Below, piece after piece: positions 8,868-18,271 of a stretch of DNA of 33,341 nt. The notes beneath the pieces are model-generated. The model saw only the letters and a program-made list of their open reading frames with translations. It was not told the origin of the DNA and ran no database searches. The stretch spans positions 1-33,341 of the forward strand of contig CAMCVM010000003.1 of NCBI GenBank assembly GCA_945882015.1. The letters run 5' to 3'. Made by a program: the position numbers and the translations under genes. The stretch is from a candidate division TM6 bacterium GW2011_GWF2_32_72. Lineage in GTDB: Bacteria > Babelota > Babeliae > Babelales > CAIQNR01. The first letter of the stretch is position 1; each line of letters starts with the position of its first letter.

Positions 8868-9731
8868 ATGATAGATTTTAGATTATTAGTCAAAGCTGGT
8901 GTTCATTTTGGACATCAATCATCTCGCTGGTGCCCACGTATGGCTCCTTATATTTGGGGCAAACGTAATGGCGTTCATTTAATTGATATTTCAAAAACAG
9001 CGGTCAAGCTTGAACAAGCTGCACAATTTTTAGAAGGCGCAGCAAAAGAAGGTAAGACAATCTTATGGATTGGTACTAAAAAGCCTGCGCAACAAGCAAT
9101 TAAAGATGCGGCTGCAGTTTGTGATATGCCTTCTGTTACCCATCGTTGGATCGGTGGAACATTGACAAACCATATACAAGTAAAAAAATCGATTACAAAA
9201 TTTTTACACTTGGGTGATGTTGTTAAAAAAGCTGATATTGCAAATTCTCATTACACCAAAAAAGAAGTTAACAGTTTCCAAAAACGTTTAGATCGTTTAG
9301 GTAAAAACGTTGGTGGTATTGTTAAAATGCGATGGCCAATTGGGGCTTTAGTTGTTGTTGACGTTCGTAAAGAAGCTTCAGCAGTTAAAGAAGCGGTTAC
9401 AATGGGAATTCCTGTTGTTGCTTTAGTTGATACTAACAGTGACCCACGTTTGGTAAGTTATGTAATTCCAACTAATGAAGATGCTCCAAAAGCAATTCAA
9501 GTAATTGTTGATTACTTAGCTCATGCAACTGCAAAAGGTAAAGAAGCTTTTGAAAAAGAACAAAAAGATTCTTATGAAAAAGAGCAATTGGCTTTAAGAG
9601 AGAAGAAAAAAGAAACTCCTAAAGAAGCTGCTCCAGTTAAAAAGCCAGTTGATGCGCAAGCAACACCGGCAAAAGAAGTTGCAAAAAAAGTAGAAGAGCC
9701 AAAAGCTCCTGCTTCTGAAGCAAAAAAATAG
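8868..9731 (+). CDS. rpsB: 30S ribosomal protein S2 (uS2) with Lys/Glu/Ala/Pro-rich C-terminal extension
   Basis: LVKAGVHFGHQSSRWCPRMAPYIWG...RWIGGTLTN...PVVALVDTNSDP. Confidence 0.96.
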   Translation: MIDFRLLVKAGVHFGHQSSRWCPRMAPYIWGKRNGVHLIDISKTAVKLEQAAQFLEGAAKEGKTILWIGTKKPAQQAIKDAAAVCDMPSVTHRWIGGTLTNHIQVKKSITKFLHLGDVVKKADIANSHYTKKEVNSFQKRLDRLGKNVGGIVKMRWPIGALVVVDVRKEASAVKEAVTMGIPVVALVDTNSDPRLVSYVIPTNEDAPKAIQVIVDYLAHATAKGKEAFEKEQKDSYEKEQLALREKKKETPKEAAPVKKPVDAQATPAKEVAKKVEEPKAPASEAKK

Positions 9732-9817
9732 TTAGCAATTAAAAGAGATCATTGTAAAAAATATATTCAGAGTTATTTTGAGTAATAGTTTTTATAATGA
9801 TCTTTTTCTTTTATGTC

Positions 9818-9907
9818 GGAGAGGTGCCTGAGTGGTTGAAAGGGCATGATTGGAAATCATGTATACTTTTAAAAAGAGTATCGAGGGTTCGAATCCCTTC
9901 CTCTCCT
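9818..9907 (+). tRNA. tRNA-Ser(GGA)
   Basis: Acceptor GGAGAGG/CCTCTCC; anticodon arm CATGA-TTGGAAA-TCATG; long variable arm; T-loop GGGTTCGAATCCC; CCA not encoded. Confidence 0.93.
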
Positions 9908-9909
9908 TT

Positions 9910-10866
9910 TTATTTCCAAGAAGCTTTGCTTAATCGATCATTAATGTCAGACCATTCTGCAAACGTTGGTGGAATTTCCACAAATATTTTATCTACATGC
10001 GTAGCATCTATTGTATAAAGCGTTTGGTACAAAACTCTTGCATATTCATTTTTATTCTTAGGCATTTTGTAATACGTTGCATCTTTATGATGGACTATTT
10101 CTGAATAATGCATAATAGCAACAGATCGTTCGGTTGCTAATTTTTTTTCTATTGCATCAAGAGAAAGTATTAATAAAGGTTTGTCTGGCTGGTAATGAAT
10201 TTCCATGTTTCCAGAAACTTTTTGACTATGCTTTAAAGGGCATTCTACGGTTTTGTTAATTACTGCTTCTATCATTTTTGCAGTAATTGCACCAGGTCTT
10301 ACAATGACAGGGATAGGTTTTGTCATATCAATAATGGTTGATTCAATCCCAACGCTGCACGTTCCGCCATCAATAATAGCAGCAATTTTTCCATCTAACG
10401 TTTTAAGAACATGCTCTGGTTTTGTGGGGCTAGTTTTTTTATGAGCATTAGCAGAAGGAGCTACAATCCCATTACCTAATTTTTTAATAAGAGCAAGTGC
10501 TACTGGATGATCAGGGACTCTTAAGCCAACGGTGTCAAGCCCGCCGGTAATCAGTGAACTTACTCTGTTATTTTTTTGTAATATCATGGTAAGAGGGCCA
10601 GGCCAAAAATGTTTGGCTAGTTTTTTTGCATCTTCAGAAATGTTAATTGCCCAATCATTGATTTGATCATAACTTTCAGTATGAAGAATTAAAGGGTGAT
10701 TAGCAGGTCTGTTTTTAGCTTGAAAAATTTTAGCAATAGCATGATCATTAAGTGCATCAGCTGCAAGGCCGTAAACTGTTTCGGTTGGCAGTGCAACAAT
10801 TTCACCGTCTTTTAATAAATTAACAGCCTGATTAATCTGATCTGCTTTTAAAAGTTTTGTTTTCAT
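9910..10866 (-). CDS. Sua5/YrdC/TsaC-family threonylcarbamoyl-AMP synthase
   Basis: KDGEIVALPTETVYGLAADA...APSANAHKKTSPT...STIIDMTKPIPVIVRPGAIT; C-terminal Sua5-like extension. Confidence 0.9.
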   Translation of the reverse strand: MKTKLLKADQINQAVNLLKDGEIVALPTETVYGLAADALNDHAIAKIFQAKNRPANHPLILHTESYDQINDWAINISEDAKKLAKHFWPGPLTMILQKNNRVSSLITGGLDTVGLRVPDHPVALALIKKLGNGIVAPSANAHKKTSPTKPEHVLKTLDGKIAAIIDGGTCSVGIESTIIDMTKPIPVIVRPGAITAKMIEAVINKTVECPLKHSQKVSGNMEIHYQPDKPLLILSLDAIEKKLATERSVAIMHYSEIVHHKDATYYKMPKNKNEYARVLYQTLYTIDATHVDKIFVEIPPTFAEWSDINDRLSKASWK

Positions 10867-10868
10867 TG

Positions 10869-11459
10869 TTACAATTCTTTATATTTATTTTCTGTATCAC
10901 AGAATGCAGAAATAGTTCCGGTTGCAATATCAAAAAACCAACGATGGATTGTCAACATTCCAGTATCAACTTGTTGTTTTATCCAGGGGAACTCAAGTGC
11001 ATGATTATACGATTGGAGTACCGCTTTTTTAGCATAACCATCAACATCAGTGTGCTGATTGTTTTTATTTTCAATCAAAGAAACCCAGTTAGTGATAAAA
11101 TCATTTTGATAAAGATTGCATTGTGAAAGTAGCGCTTGAATGCCACCACATTTACTATGGCCTAAGATAATCAAATTTTTAATATGTAAAAAACGTACGG
11201 CAAACTCTAAAGCAGCACTGGTTCCATGGTGTTTTTCATCTTTTTCGTAAGGAGGAATAATGTTAGCAATATTTCTGACTACAAAAAGTTTGCCCGGGTC
11301 ACACTGCAAAAGTACTGCAGGGTCAACACGTGAATCACAACAAGAAATAACCATTATTTCAGGGCGCTGGCCATGTTCAGAAAGTGTTTGCATAACAGAG
11401 TCGTCCCCTGTTGCATATTTTTGTCTAAACTTTTGATACCCCTCAAATAATTTTTTCAC
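10869..11459 (-). CDS. Beta-class carbonic anhydrase
   Basis: Zn-site motifs CCDSRVDP and LGHSKCGG; VVRNIANIIPP. Confidence 0.93.
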   Translation of the reverse strand: MKKLFEGYQKFRQKYATGDDSVMQTLSEHGQRPEIMVISCCDSRVDPAVLLQCDPGKLFVVRNIANIIPPYEKDEKHHGTSAALEFAVRFLHIKNLIILGHSKCGGIQALLSQCNLYQNDFITNWVSLIENKNNQHTDVDGYAKKAVLQSYNHALEFPWIKQQVDTGMLTIHRWFFDIATGTISAFCDTENKYKEL

Positions 11460-11568
11460 AGCTTATTTCCCTTTAGCTAATTTTATTATAAGCATAGGAT
11501 AGCACCTTTATTAAAGCCATGATGCATAAGCCTATTGATACATAGTATAGCAAATTTTACGACTCTTT

Positions 11569-12054
11569 TTAAGTATTAGGCTGCTGAGTAATCAGGGTAA
11601 TCATTTTTTCTATCAGATCATTTTTTGCTGTAGTATCTGCATACTGATCTTTAAGCTCAGGAAGAGAGCCGTTTCTTATAAGGCCACAAAGAATTTTTGA
11701 GCATTCGATTACCCCTATTCTTGCTCCGGCAATAGCAGGCATAGTGCATAAACATGGGCAACAGCAGCATAAAGCACAAGGACTAACAGGAGCATTAGTT
11801 CTTTCTGCTATTTCATGATAGGTTTTATGCATGAGGCGGCAATGTTTTCCGGTATGTTCTATACATTTACCACAACATAAGGCAGGTGCTAAAAGAGGGC
11901 AGAATGCAGCTGAAGAAACTTGTAAGCAGGCTTGTAAGCAGGCTTGTAAGCATTGTTCTTTTGGTTGTTTAGTTTTTACACCTTCCTCAAGACCATGAAT
12001 TTGTAATGCATTGACCAAAAAAATAGTTACGAAAATTATGCTTTTAAAGTTCAT
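11569..12054 (-). CDS. Exported Cys-rich protein with CLQACLQACLQ repeat and CCCCPCxC module
   Basis: Signal peptide; C-x2-CCCCPC-L-C...AIAG...LIRNG module shared with the adjacent ORF. Confidence 0.65.
   Translation of the reverse strand: MNFKSIIFVTIFLVNALQIHGLEEGVKTKQPKEQCLQACLQACLQVSSAAFCPLLAPALCCGKCIEHTGKHCRLMHKTYHEIAERTNAPVSPCALCCCCPCLCTMPAIAGARIGVIECSKILCGLIRNGSLPELKDQYADTTAKNDLIEKMITLITQQPNT
11919..11952. repeat. In-frame 12-bp tandem repeat (cttgtaagcagg, about 2.8 copies)
   Basis: Read directly; encodes the CLQA repeat in the minus-strand ORF. Confidence 0.85.
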
Positions 12055-12080
12055 ATTTATTTCTTTATAAAAGTGATTAT

Positions 12081-12557
12081 TTAGTTTCCATTTTTAATAA
12101 ACCCAACAACACCTGTTACATACTTTATTGCTGTTTCACCAATTCCTGCAATGGTTCCTCCAATGCATATACATGGGCAGCAACAACAAGTACAGCAAGC
12201 TGACATGAAGTCTCCTTCTTCATTAGCTTTTTTGCTAACTTCTCCGCATACTTTCAGGCCGCCGCAAGCACATCCATGAATCGCTCCTGCTCCAAAGGCA
12301 ACTGGTAAAATTACTGGAGTACCCAAGCAAACAAGAACTCGAATAACATTGTTTGCAGAACAACCACATTGTGGGCATACCGTAATAGTTCTTTGAATGA
12401 TAACAGATTGAGGCTGAGTGGCAACAAGTGATGGCTGAGTGGCAACAAGTTGAGGCGGTTGTTCAGTATAAGCAGGCGGAGCTTCTATAACTGCAGCTGA
12501 GCATTGAGCACTGATTAATAGAAGTATGGTTATTAATATTGAATATTTAGATTTCAT
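12081..12557 (-). CDS. Exported Cys-rich protein with N-terminal PPAY motif and CCCCPCxC module
   Basis: Signal peptide, then APPAYTEQPPQLVATQPSLVATQPQ, CPQCGC, and CCTCCCCPCIC...TIAG...FIKNG. Confidence 0.65.
   Translation of the reverse strand: MKSKYSILITILLLISAQCSAAVIEAPPAYTEQPPQLVATQPSLVATQPQSVIIQRTITVCPQCGCSANNVIRVLVCLGTPVILPVAFGAGAIHGCACGGLKVCGEVSKKANEEGDFMSACCTCCCCPCICIGGTIAGIGETAIKYVTGVVGFIKNGN
12412..12450. repeat. In-frame 21-bp direct repeat (ggctgagtggcaacaagt x2)
   Basis: Two exact 18-nt copies separated by 3 nt; encodes LVATQPS/LVATQPQ. Confidence 0.85.
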
Positions 12558-12693
12558 AGTTATTTCCTTTTAAGTTTTTTGCAAAGATACTCTTTTTAAT
12601 AAGATAATACAATAAGTATTTTTTCACTATTATTTTTGTTAGTTTAAAGCTATTACTGTAAGAGTAATGTTTTTTAAAAAAAAGGGAAAAAGC

Positions 12694-13263
12694 ATGAAAA
12701 AAATTGTACTCATTTATCACAGTGGTTATGGGCACACCAAAAAAGTTGTGTTTGAAGTTCAAAAAGGAATACAAGCTGTTGAAGGTGTTGCCGTTGATTG
12801 TTTAACAACAGAGCAAGCAATAGCACAAGTTAATGATTTGACGCAGTATGATACTTTTGTTTTTGCAAGTCCAACCTATATGGGTGGTCCAAGTGCTCAG
12901 TTTAAAGCATTTGCTGACGCTACAGGAAAATTATGGATGTCAGGAGCTTTAAAAAATAAGTTAGCAGCAGGAATCACTAATTCAGGAAGTTTAGATGGAG
13001 ATAAATTTTCAACCTTAATGTATTTTGTCACACTTTCATGTCAACATGGCATGCTGTGGATCAGTTTAGGTCTGCCCTCTCCTTTAACACAATCAGGTCA
13101 CGGAGCAGGACCAGAAGCAGTTAATCGATTAAACGGATCAATAGGGCTTATCACACAATCAGATAATGCCTCTCCTGAAAATACACCTGCTCCTGGTGAT
13201 TTAAAAGCTGCTTTTTTATTTGGTCAAAGAATTGCGCAAGTTACTTTGCAGTTTAAACAATAA
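12694..13263 (+). CDS. Flavodoxin-fold NAD(P)H:quinone oxidoreductase (WrbA-like)
   Basis: MKKIVLIYHSGYGHTKKV FMN-binding loop; FASPTYMGGPSAQFKAFADATG. ATG 12694 is preferred to 12667. Confidence 0.85.
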   Translation: MKKIVLIYHSGYGHTKKVVFEVQKGIQAVEGVAVDCLTTEQAIAQVNDLTQYDTFVFASPTYMGGPSAQFKAFADATGKLWMSGALKNKLAAGITNSGSLDGDKFSTLMYFVTLSCQHGMLWISLGLPSPLTQSGHGAGPEAVNRLNGSIGLITQSDNASPENTPAPGDLKAAFLFGQRIAQVTLQFKQ

Positions 13264-13266
13264 TTA

Positions 13267-14448
13267 TTACTTGTGTTGATTGATTAAACTACACGCTTGT
13301 TCTAGTGTTAAAGTACTATCTACTTTGTCGAATGGAATATTAAATCTTTCTGCTGCTTGCGCTTCTGCATCACGAACTATTTTTACTTCTGCATGCTCTG
13401 TTACAATTTTTTCCGTACCGTCTTTTTTAAATGCCCAAGGGGTAAAGGTTATAGTAGTATCAGCAGGATCTTCTTTTTTCTTTGCCTCATACTTACCGGT
13501 TTTATAATTCCAGTAACCGACAAGATCAGATTGTGAAACAATTTTTAAAACCTCATCTTGCATAAAAAAACATTTAATAGGGGATGAATTTTTCCAGGAA
13601 AACGTTTTCAAGTGGGTTTGTTGTTTTCTGTCAAAAATTTTCAGGGTCCATGATTGTTTAAATTGATAGCTAGGTAGAAAATGAACAAAGGTAGCTGCAA
13701 TAATCGCAAGGTTATGTTGGTTATGAGTAATTGAATCTACAAATTGGCCTTCATCTGCTACAAATGGACTATGATAATTCTTATCCTTAGATAGATCTAC
13801 TTGATCTTTATGCCAGTCGCCTATAAAAGCAGCAGTACTTTTGTCCATACTTGAGCCGATGGTAAGAATATTGGGATTGCTTGGGTCCTGCGTAATGGTT
13901 CTGACTCTATGTCCTGCACAAGGTAAGGTTAAAAGTTTTTCGTTGCTGATGTTGAAAACAAGTAACTCTGCTGATTTGTCTCCATCATAATTACATGTTC
14001 CAATTGCAAGTTCATCATTGCTGGTAAATTGCAAAGCGCTAAGGTCGGATAACCTAACTGGAACACTTACTATTTTGCCAAAATCGCCGTTGGGGGTTTG
14101 GCACTAAACAGCAATCCTTTCTTCAAACTTTCTAAGTTTTTCCTTCCTGAGCGCTGTAGCAAGATATTTTCCATCGGGGCTCCAGCATGCTCTGGTAATC
14201 AATTGGCACTGTTCAAATAATTCACGGTCTTTAAATAAATTTTTTGCTTCAACTGTTTTTTGAGCTTTTTGCAATAACTGCTTAACAATACTCGCTTCAA
14301 AATTTCTTATAACGTCTTCAGGCGTTGTTTCTCCTTTCGCTAATGCTTGTGCTAGTTGGTCATATGTTGGTTGAGAATCTGCTTCCGCTGAAAAAATGTG
14401 AAAGGTATGTAGTAATACAATACTTAAAATAACAGAGTGAAGTTGCAT
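13267..14448 (-). pseudogene. Exported beta-propeller (WD40-like) protein interrupted by one in-frame TAG
   Basis: ORFs 14104..14448 and 13267..14034 share one frame; the 14035-14103 gap is open in that frame, and TAG at 14104-14106 is the only interruption. Confidence 0.65.
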
Positions 14449-14502
14449 AAAATTCCTTCTTTTTTAGAAAGAAGATACTCTGATGCTGTAAGAATTACAA
14501 AC

Positions 14503-16473
14503 TTATTCAAGAATATTATGGTGCTCATTAAAGGGCTGTTGAATAAATACTGGTTCAGGTTCAGGAGTACTTGTAACTGGTTGTGTTAAAAAGCCATTAA
14601 CTTGGGTTTGCCACAATGTTTTATAAAGCTGGTTTGTTGCCAGTAATTGAGCGTGTGTTCCATCTCCAACAACTTTACCTTGTTCAAATACTAAAATGCG
14701 GTCCATATGTAACAAGGTAGAAAGGCGGTGTGCAATTACCAACGTAGTTTTACCTTGCATTAAGTGCCATAAAGACTGCTGAATTTCGTTTTCTGTGATT
14801 GAATCCATTTGCGATGTTGCTTCATCTAATAATAAAATCGGGGCATTTTTTAACATTGCGCGCGCAATAATGATTCGTTGACGTTGCCCTCCTGAAAGGA
14901 GTGTCCCATGTTCTCCTGCCAAGGTGTTGTATCCTTCAGGAAGTTGCTTGATAAAGTCATGAGCGTGTGCCGATTGTGCAGCTTTAATAACTTCTTTTTC
15001 AGGCGCTGATAGTTTTCCGTAATGAATGTTTTCCAATAATGACCGATGAAATAGACAGGGGTCTTGGGGAATTAATGAAATTGCTTCGTGTAAAGATTTT
15101 TGAGTAACATCTTTAATGTTTTGTCCATCAATCAGAATTTTACCATTTTGCACATCAAAGAGCCGTAAAATTAAATTAATAAAGGTAGATTTTCCACTTC
15201 CAGAATAGCCGACAAGTCCTACTTTTTGTCCAGCTTCAATGGTGATTGATTTGTTCTTAAATAGAGGTTTTGCTTTGTTGTAACTAAAATTTATACTTTC
15301 AAAAACAATTTTTCCTTCGGTTACTTGTAACGGAACAGCTTGAGGTGAATCTTTCATGCTAACAGGGGTTAGCGCAATATTAAGTCCTTGGAAGATATTA
15401 CCTAAATGGTCACTCATTGTTGAAAGATTATCAGAAATATCCCACAACAAATCCGAAAGTGCAGAATTAAGCGTAAGGACCATAACAAAATCGCCAGCTG
15501 TTGCCCCATCATGTTGAAATTGATAAACCAGCCAAATAATACAAGCTGCTTGATAAATAACAAATGAAAGGCTTTGAAACATATAAAGATAGAGTACGGA
15601 TTTATCTCGTGTTTGGTCAGCAGTTACGTACTGATTCAACATTCTTTTGAGTTTCCGTGATTCAAAAGGAGCGGAACAAAAGAGGCGCACGTTTAAAATA
15701 TTACTAAAGACATCCACAATTCTACCAATGATTTCTGAATGAATTTCGGCAGAAATACTACTATATCTTCTGGTTCTTCCTGATAGAAAAAAAGTTCCAA
15801 GTAAAAAAATAGTAATCCATGTTGTCAGCATGAGTGCGCAATGTATATGAATTAATGCTAAATTAATAATGGCAAAAACAACAGCAAAAAAACAGCTGTA
15901 AAAATTATTGATCGCTACAAATACTAAATCAGGGAAACTTTTTGTGACATCTCTGATTTTATTTGCAAGTGAGCCGGCAAGGTTATGATTAAAGAGCTCT
16001 TGTGAATGCCCCATCATTTTTCCTGTTAATGATTCGATGACGTTTTTACGTAATGGAGGCCTGATGTTAATCCAAACAAGATCATACAGTGCGTGAAAAA
16101 TTATAACTAATAAAAACATGCCAATATAGCAAAGTGCTGGTTTTAAAAGGATAATAAAAGGCTGATTTGGTTTAAATTCTGAAAAAACATCAATAATAAT
16201 TTTAAGCAAATACGGTCTGAAATTAAGATCAAAAGCCCAAAAAGTCATGATACCTAATTGAATAATAATCAGCTTTTTAAAGGGAGAAAGTAGAGTAAGC
16301 ATAAAACGATAACATTGTTTATAGTCTCTGTTGGGCGACTGGCTCATAACGTATTCCCAAAAGGGCGTACAAAGTTGAACACGAGGGCTATCTCCAGTGG
16401 TGAAATGATATTCAAATAAGGAGTTACTTTCTAATAAAGCAATTGTATGTGTTTGTACGTTATTTTTCAACAA
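14503..16473 (-). CDS. ABC exporter, fused permease and ATPase (MsbA-like)
   Basis: TM domain, Walker A GYSGSGKST, signature LSGGQRQR, Walker B ILLLDEAT. Confidence 0.93.
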   Translation of the reverse strand: MLKNNVQTHTIALLESNSLFEYHFTTGDSPRVQLCTPFWEYVMSQSPNRDYKQCYRFMLTLLSPFKKLIIIQLGIMTFWAFDLNFRPYLLKIIIDVFSEFKPNQPFIILLKPALCYIGMFLLVIIFHALYDLVWINIRPPLRKNVIESLTGKMMGHSQELFNHNLAGSLANKIRDVTKSFPDLVFVAINNFYSCFFAVVFAIINLALIHIHCALMLTTWITIFLLGTFFLSGRTRRYSSISAEIHSEIIGRIVDVFSNILNVRLFCSAPFESRKLKRMLNQYVTADQTRDKSVLYLYMFQSLSFVIYQAACIIWLVYQFQHDGATAGDFVMVLTLNSALSDLLWDISDNLSTMSDHLGNIFQGLNIALTPVSMKDSPQAVPLQVTEGKIVFESINFSYNKAKPLFKNKSITIEAGQKVGLVGYSGSGKSTFINLILRLFDVQNGKILIDGQNIKDVTQKSLHEAISLIPQDPCLFHRSLLENIHYGKLSAPEKEVIKAAQSAHAHDFIKQLPEGYNTLAGEHGTLLSGGQRQRIIIARAMLKNAPILLLDEATSQMDSITENEIQQSLWHLMQGKTTLVIAHRLSTLLHMDRILVFEQGKVVGDGTHAQLLATNQLYKTLWQTQVNGFLTQPVTSTPEPEPVFIQQPFNEHHNILE

Positions 16474-16533
16474 TAATTTCCAAGTCTTTTTTAAAGACTC
16501 TTTTGAGCTTATTTTTTTGCTTTATTCCATTGT

Positions 16534-16562
16534 TTGTCAAGATGAGCGAGTCAGGGTAAACT
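16534..16562 (+). promoter_or_regulatory. sigma70-like promoter for dnaX-der
   Basis: TTGTCA - 17 nt - TAAACT. Confidence 0.4.
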
Positions 16563-16600
16563 GTAAAGGCCTATAAGTCTTTATATACAAGGAAATTTAA

Positions 16601-18271
16601 ATGAGCACTGGACAGCTTAATCTTGCCAGAAAATGGCGTTCTAAGCAATTTGACCAAATAGTGGGCCAAGAGCTTTCTGTCAGGATGCTCAAAAATAGTC
16701 TTTATTTAAATCAGCTCTTTCCTGTTTATTTGTTTTCTGGTCAAAGAGGATGTGGCAAGACAACCACCGCTCGGGTTTTTGCAGCAGCGCTTTCTTGTTA
16801 CAGTTTAACTGACTTTCAAAAGAACCCGAAAATTACCGTTGTTCCTTGTCTTACCTGTGAATCTTGTTTAGCTATGGCAGCGGGTAATCACCCTGATTTT
16901 ATAGAGATTGATGCGGCTTCTCATACTGGGGTTGATAATGTTCGGACCTTAATTGAAGCGGCAAGCTTATTGCCGGTTATGGGTAAAAAAAAGATTTATT
17001 TAATCGATGAAGCCCATATGCTCAGCAAAGCAGCATTTAATGCGTTCTTGAAAATTTTAGAAGAACCGCCAGCAACAGTTATCTTTATGCTAGCAACTAC
17101 AGATCCTCAAAAAATTTTAGAAACAGTTAGATCTCGTTGTTTTCAACTGTTTTTTCCTGCGATTAATACGCAAGCATTAGTTAAGCATTTGCAGGAAGTC
17201 TGTCTTGAAGAAAAGATTAAAGCGGATGTAAAAGCACTTGAACTGATTGTAAAAGAGACTCAAGGTTTAGCTCGAGATGCACTTAACCTACTTGAACAAG
17301 TGAGATTTTCAACCGGAACGGTTACGCAAGAAGCAGTTTTAAAGGCTTTAGGGCATCTTTCTGAAGAGCAGTTATTGGGTATTCTTGAAAAAATTGTTCA
17401 GGGCAATCTGCATGATCTTTTACAGTATTTACAAGTTATTAACTTTCAGGTTTATGATGCAACCAGTATTTGGCAAAAATTTATAGAATTAGTGCGTCTT
17501 GCTTTGTTTGTTAAATCAGGGGCAATAGATGCCGGAGCAATAACACAGAAAGAACGTTTTGAGTCAATTGTACAAAAAATGAGTATTGACCAATTAGGGT
17601 ATTTTTTAAAAAATTTATATCAGCAAGAATTATTACTTGCCAAAACAACCGTACAGCATGGTTTATTGGAAATGGTATTTTTAGAGATGTGTCGGCCTTT
17701 GGTTCAACCAACAACGGGAGCTCCCGTTGTTGTCCAGCCTCAAACACAAAAAGTAACTGCAATCCAACAACAGGCTGAACCAGTGGCAGTAATCAATTCC
17801 GTAGTTGCTGACCCAGTACAAAATATTGCATGGACTCAATTTATTCATAAGATTGAGCAATTAAGCGATCCATTACTTAATTCTATTTTTAAACAGGCAA
17901 CGTTTGTTTCTTTTGATCAAGTTACAAAAAAATTAGTAATCAGTTTTGCTCAAGAGGCAACGTTATTTACTGATTGGCTCAAAGAAACAGAAAAAATATG
18001 GCTTGTATTACTTAAAGATATTTTTGGGGAATCTGTTGAGTATAGTGCACAATTTGGACAAGCAACTTCGATGGCAAACAATAAAACAGTACAAAAAGAA
18101 CAAGGGGCAATGCAACAACAAGCACAAACAACATCTCATAAAATTATAAGTCCTGTTGCTCGGCAAAAAGCAGCAACAGTAAACGTTTCAGATAAAGAAG
18201 CTTTTAAAACAGCAAATCAACTTTTAGATACATTTGGCGGAACAATTGTGGAGGTACAAAACGATGAGTAA
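16601..18271 (+). CDS. dnaX: DNA polymerase III subunit gamma/tau
   Basis: LARKWRSKQFDQIVGQE, GQRGCGKTTTARVFA, four-Cys Zn motif C-x8-C-x2-C pattern region (CLTCESC), YLIDEAHMLS. Confidence 0.95.
   Translation: MSTGQLNLARKWRSKQFDQIVGQELSVRMLKNSLYLNQLFPVYLFSGQRGCGKTTTARVFAAALSCYSLTDFQKNPKITVVPCLTCESCLAMAAGNHPDFIEIDAASHTGVDNVRTLIEAASLLPVMGKKKIYLIDEAHMLSKAAFNAFLKILEEPPATVIFMLATTDPQKILETVRSRCFQLFFPAINTQALVKHLQEVCLEEKIKADVKALELIVKETQGLARDALNLLEQVRFSTGTVTQEAVLKALGHLSEEQLLGILEKIVQGNLHDLLQYLQVINFQVYDATSIWQKFIELVRLALFVKSGAIDAGAITQKERFESIVQKMSIDQLGYFLKNLYQQELLLAKTTVQHGLLEMVFLEMCRPLVQPTTGAPVVVQPQTQKVTAIQQQAEPVAVINSVVADPVQNIAWTQFIHKIEQLSDPLLNSIFKQATFVSFDQVTKKLVISFAQEATLFTDWLKETEKIWLVLLKDIFGESVEYSAQFGQATSMANNKTVQKEQGAMQQQAQTTSHKIISPVARQKAATVNVSDKEAFKTANQLLDTFGGTIVEVQNDE

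Noticed and set aside
9797-10018. 73-aa plus-strand ORF
   Set aside because: Runs through tRNA-Ser and antisense to tsaC; its GEVPEWLKG...[16 protein letters not shown] peptide is translated tRNA sequence.
12652-12668. Inverted repeat ATTACT-GTAAG-AGTAAT upstream of the flavodoxin-like gene
   Set aside because: Short arms in AT-rich DNA; chance occurrence is likely without comparative support.
12547-12774. 75-aa minus-strand ORF
   Set aside because: Antisense to the flavodoxin-like gene start and composed of low-complexity AT-rich sequence.
16985-16992. A8 tract in dnaX as a possible tau/gamma slippage site
   Set aside because: Lies in the ATPase core (GKKKIYLIDEAHM), so a frameshift there would remove the rest of the ATPase domain rather than make a gamma-like product.
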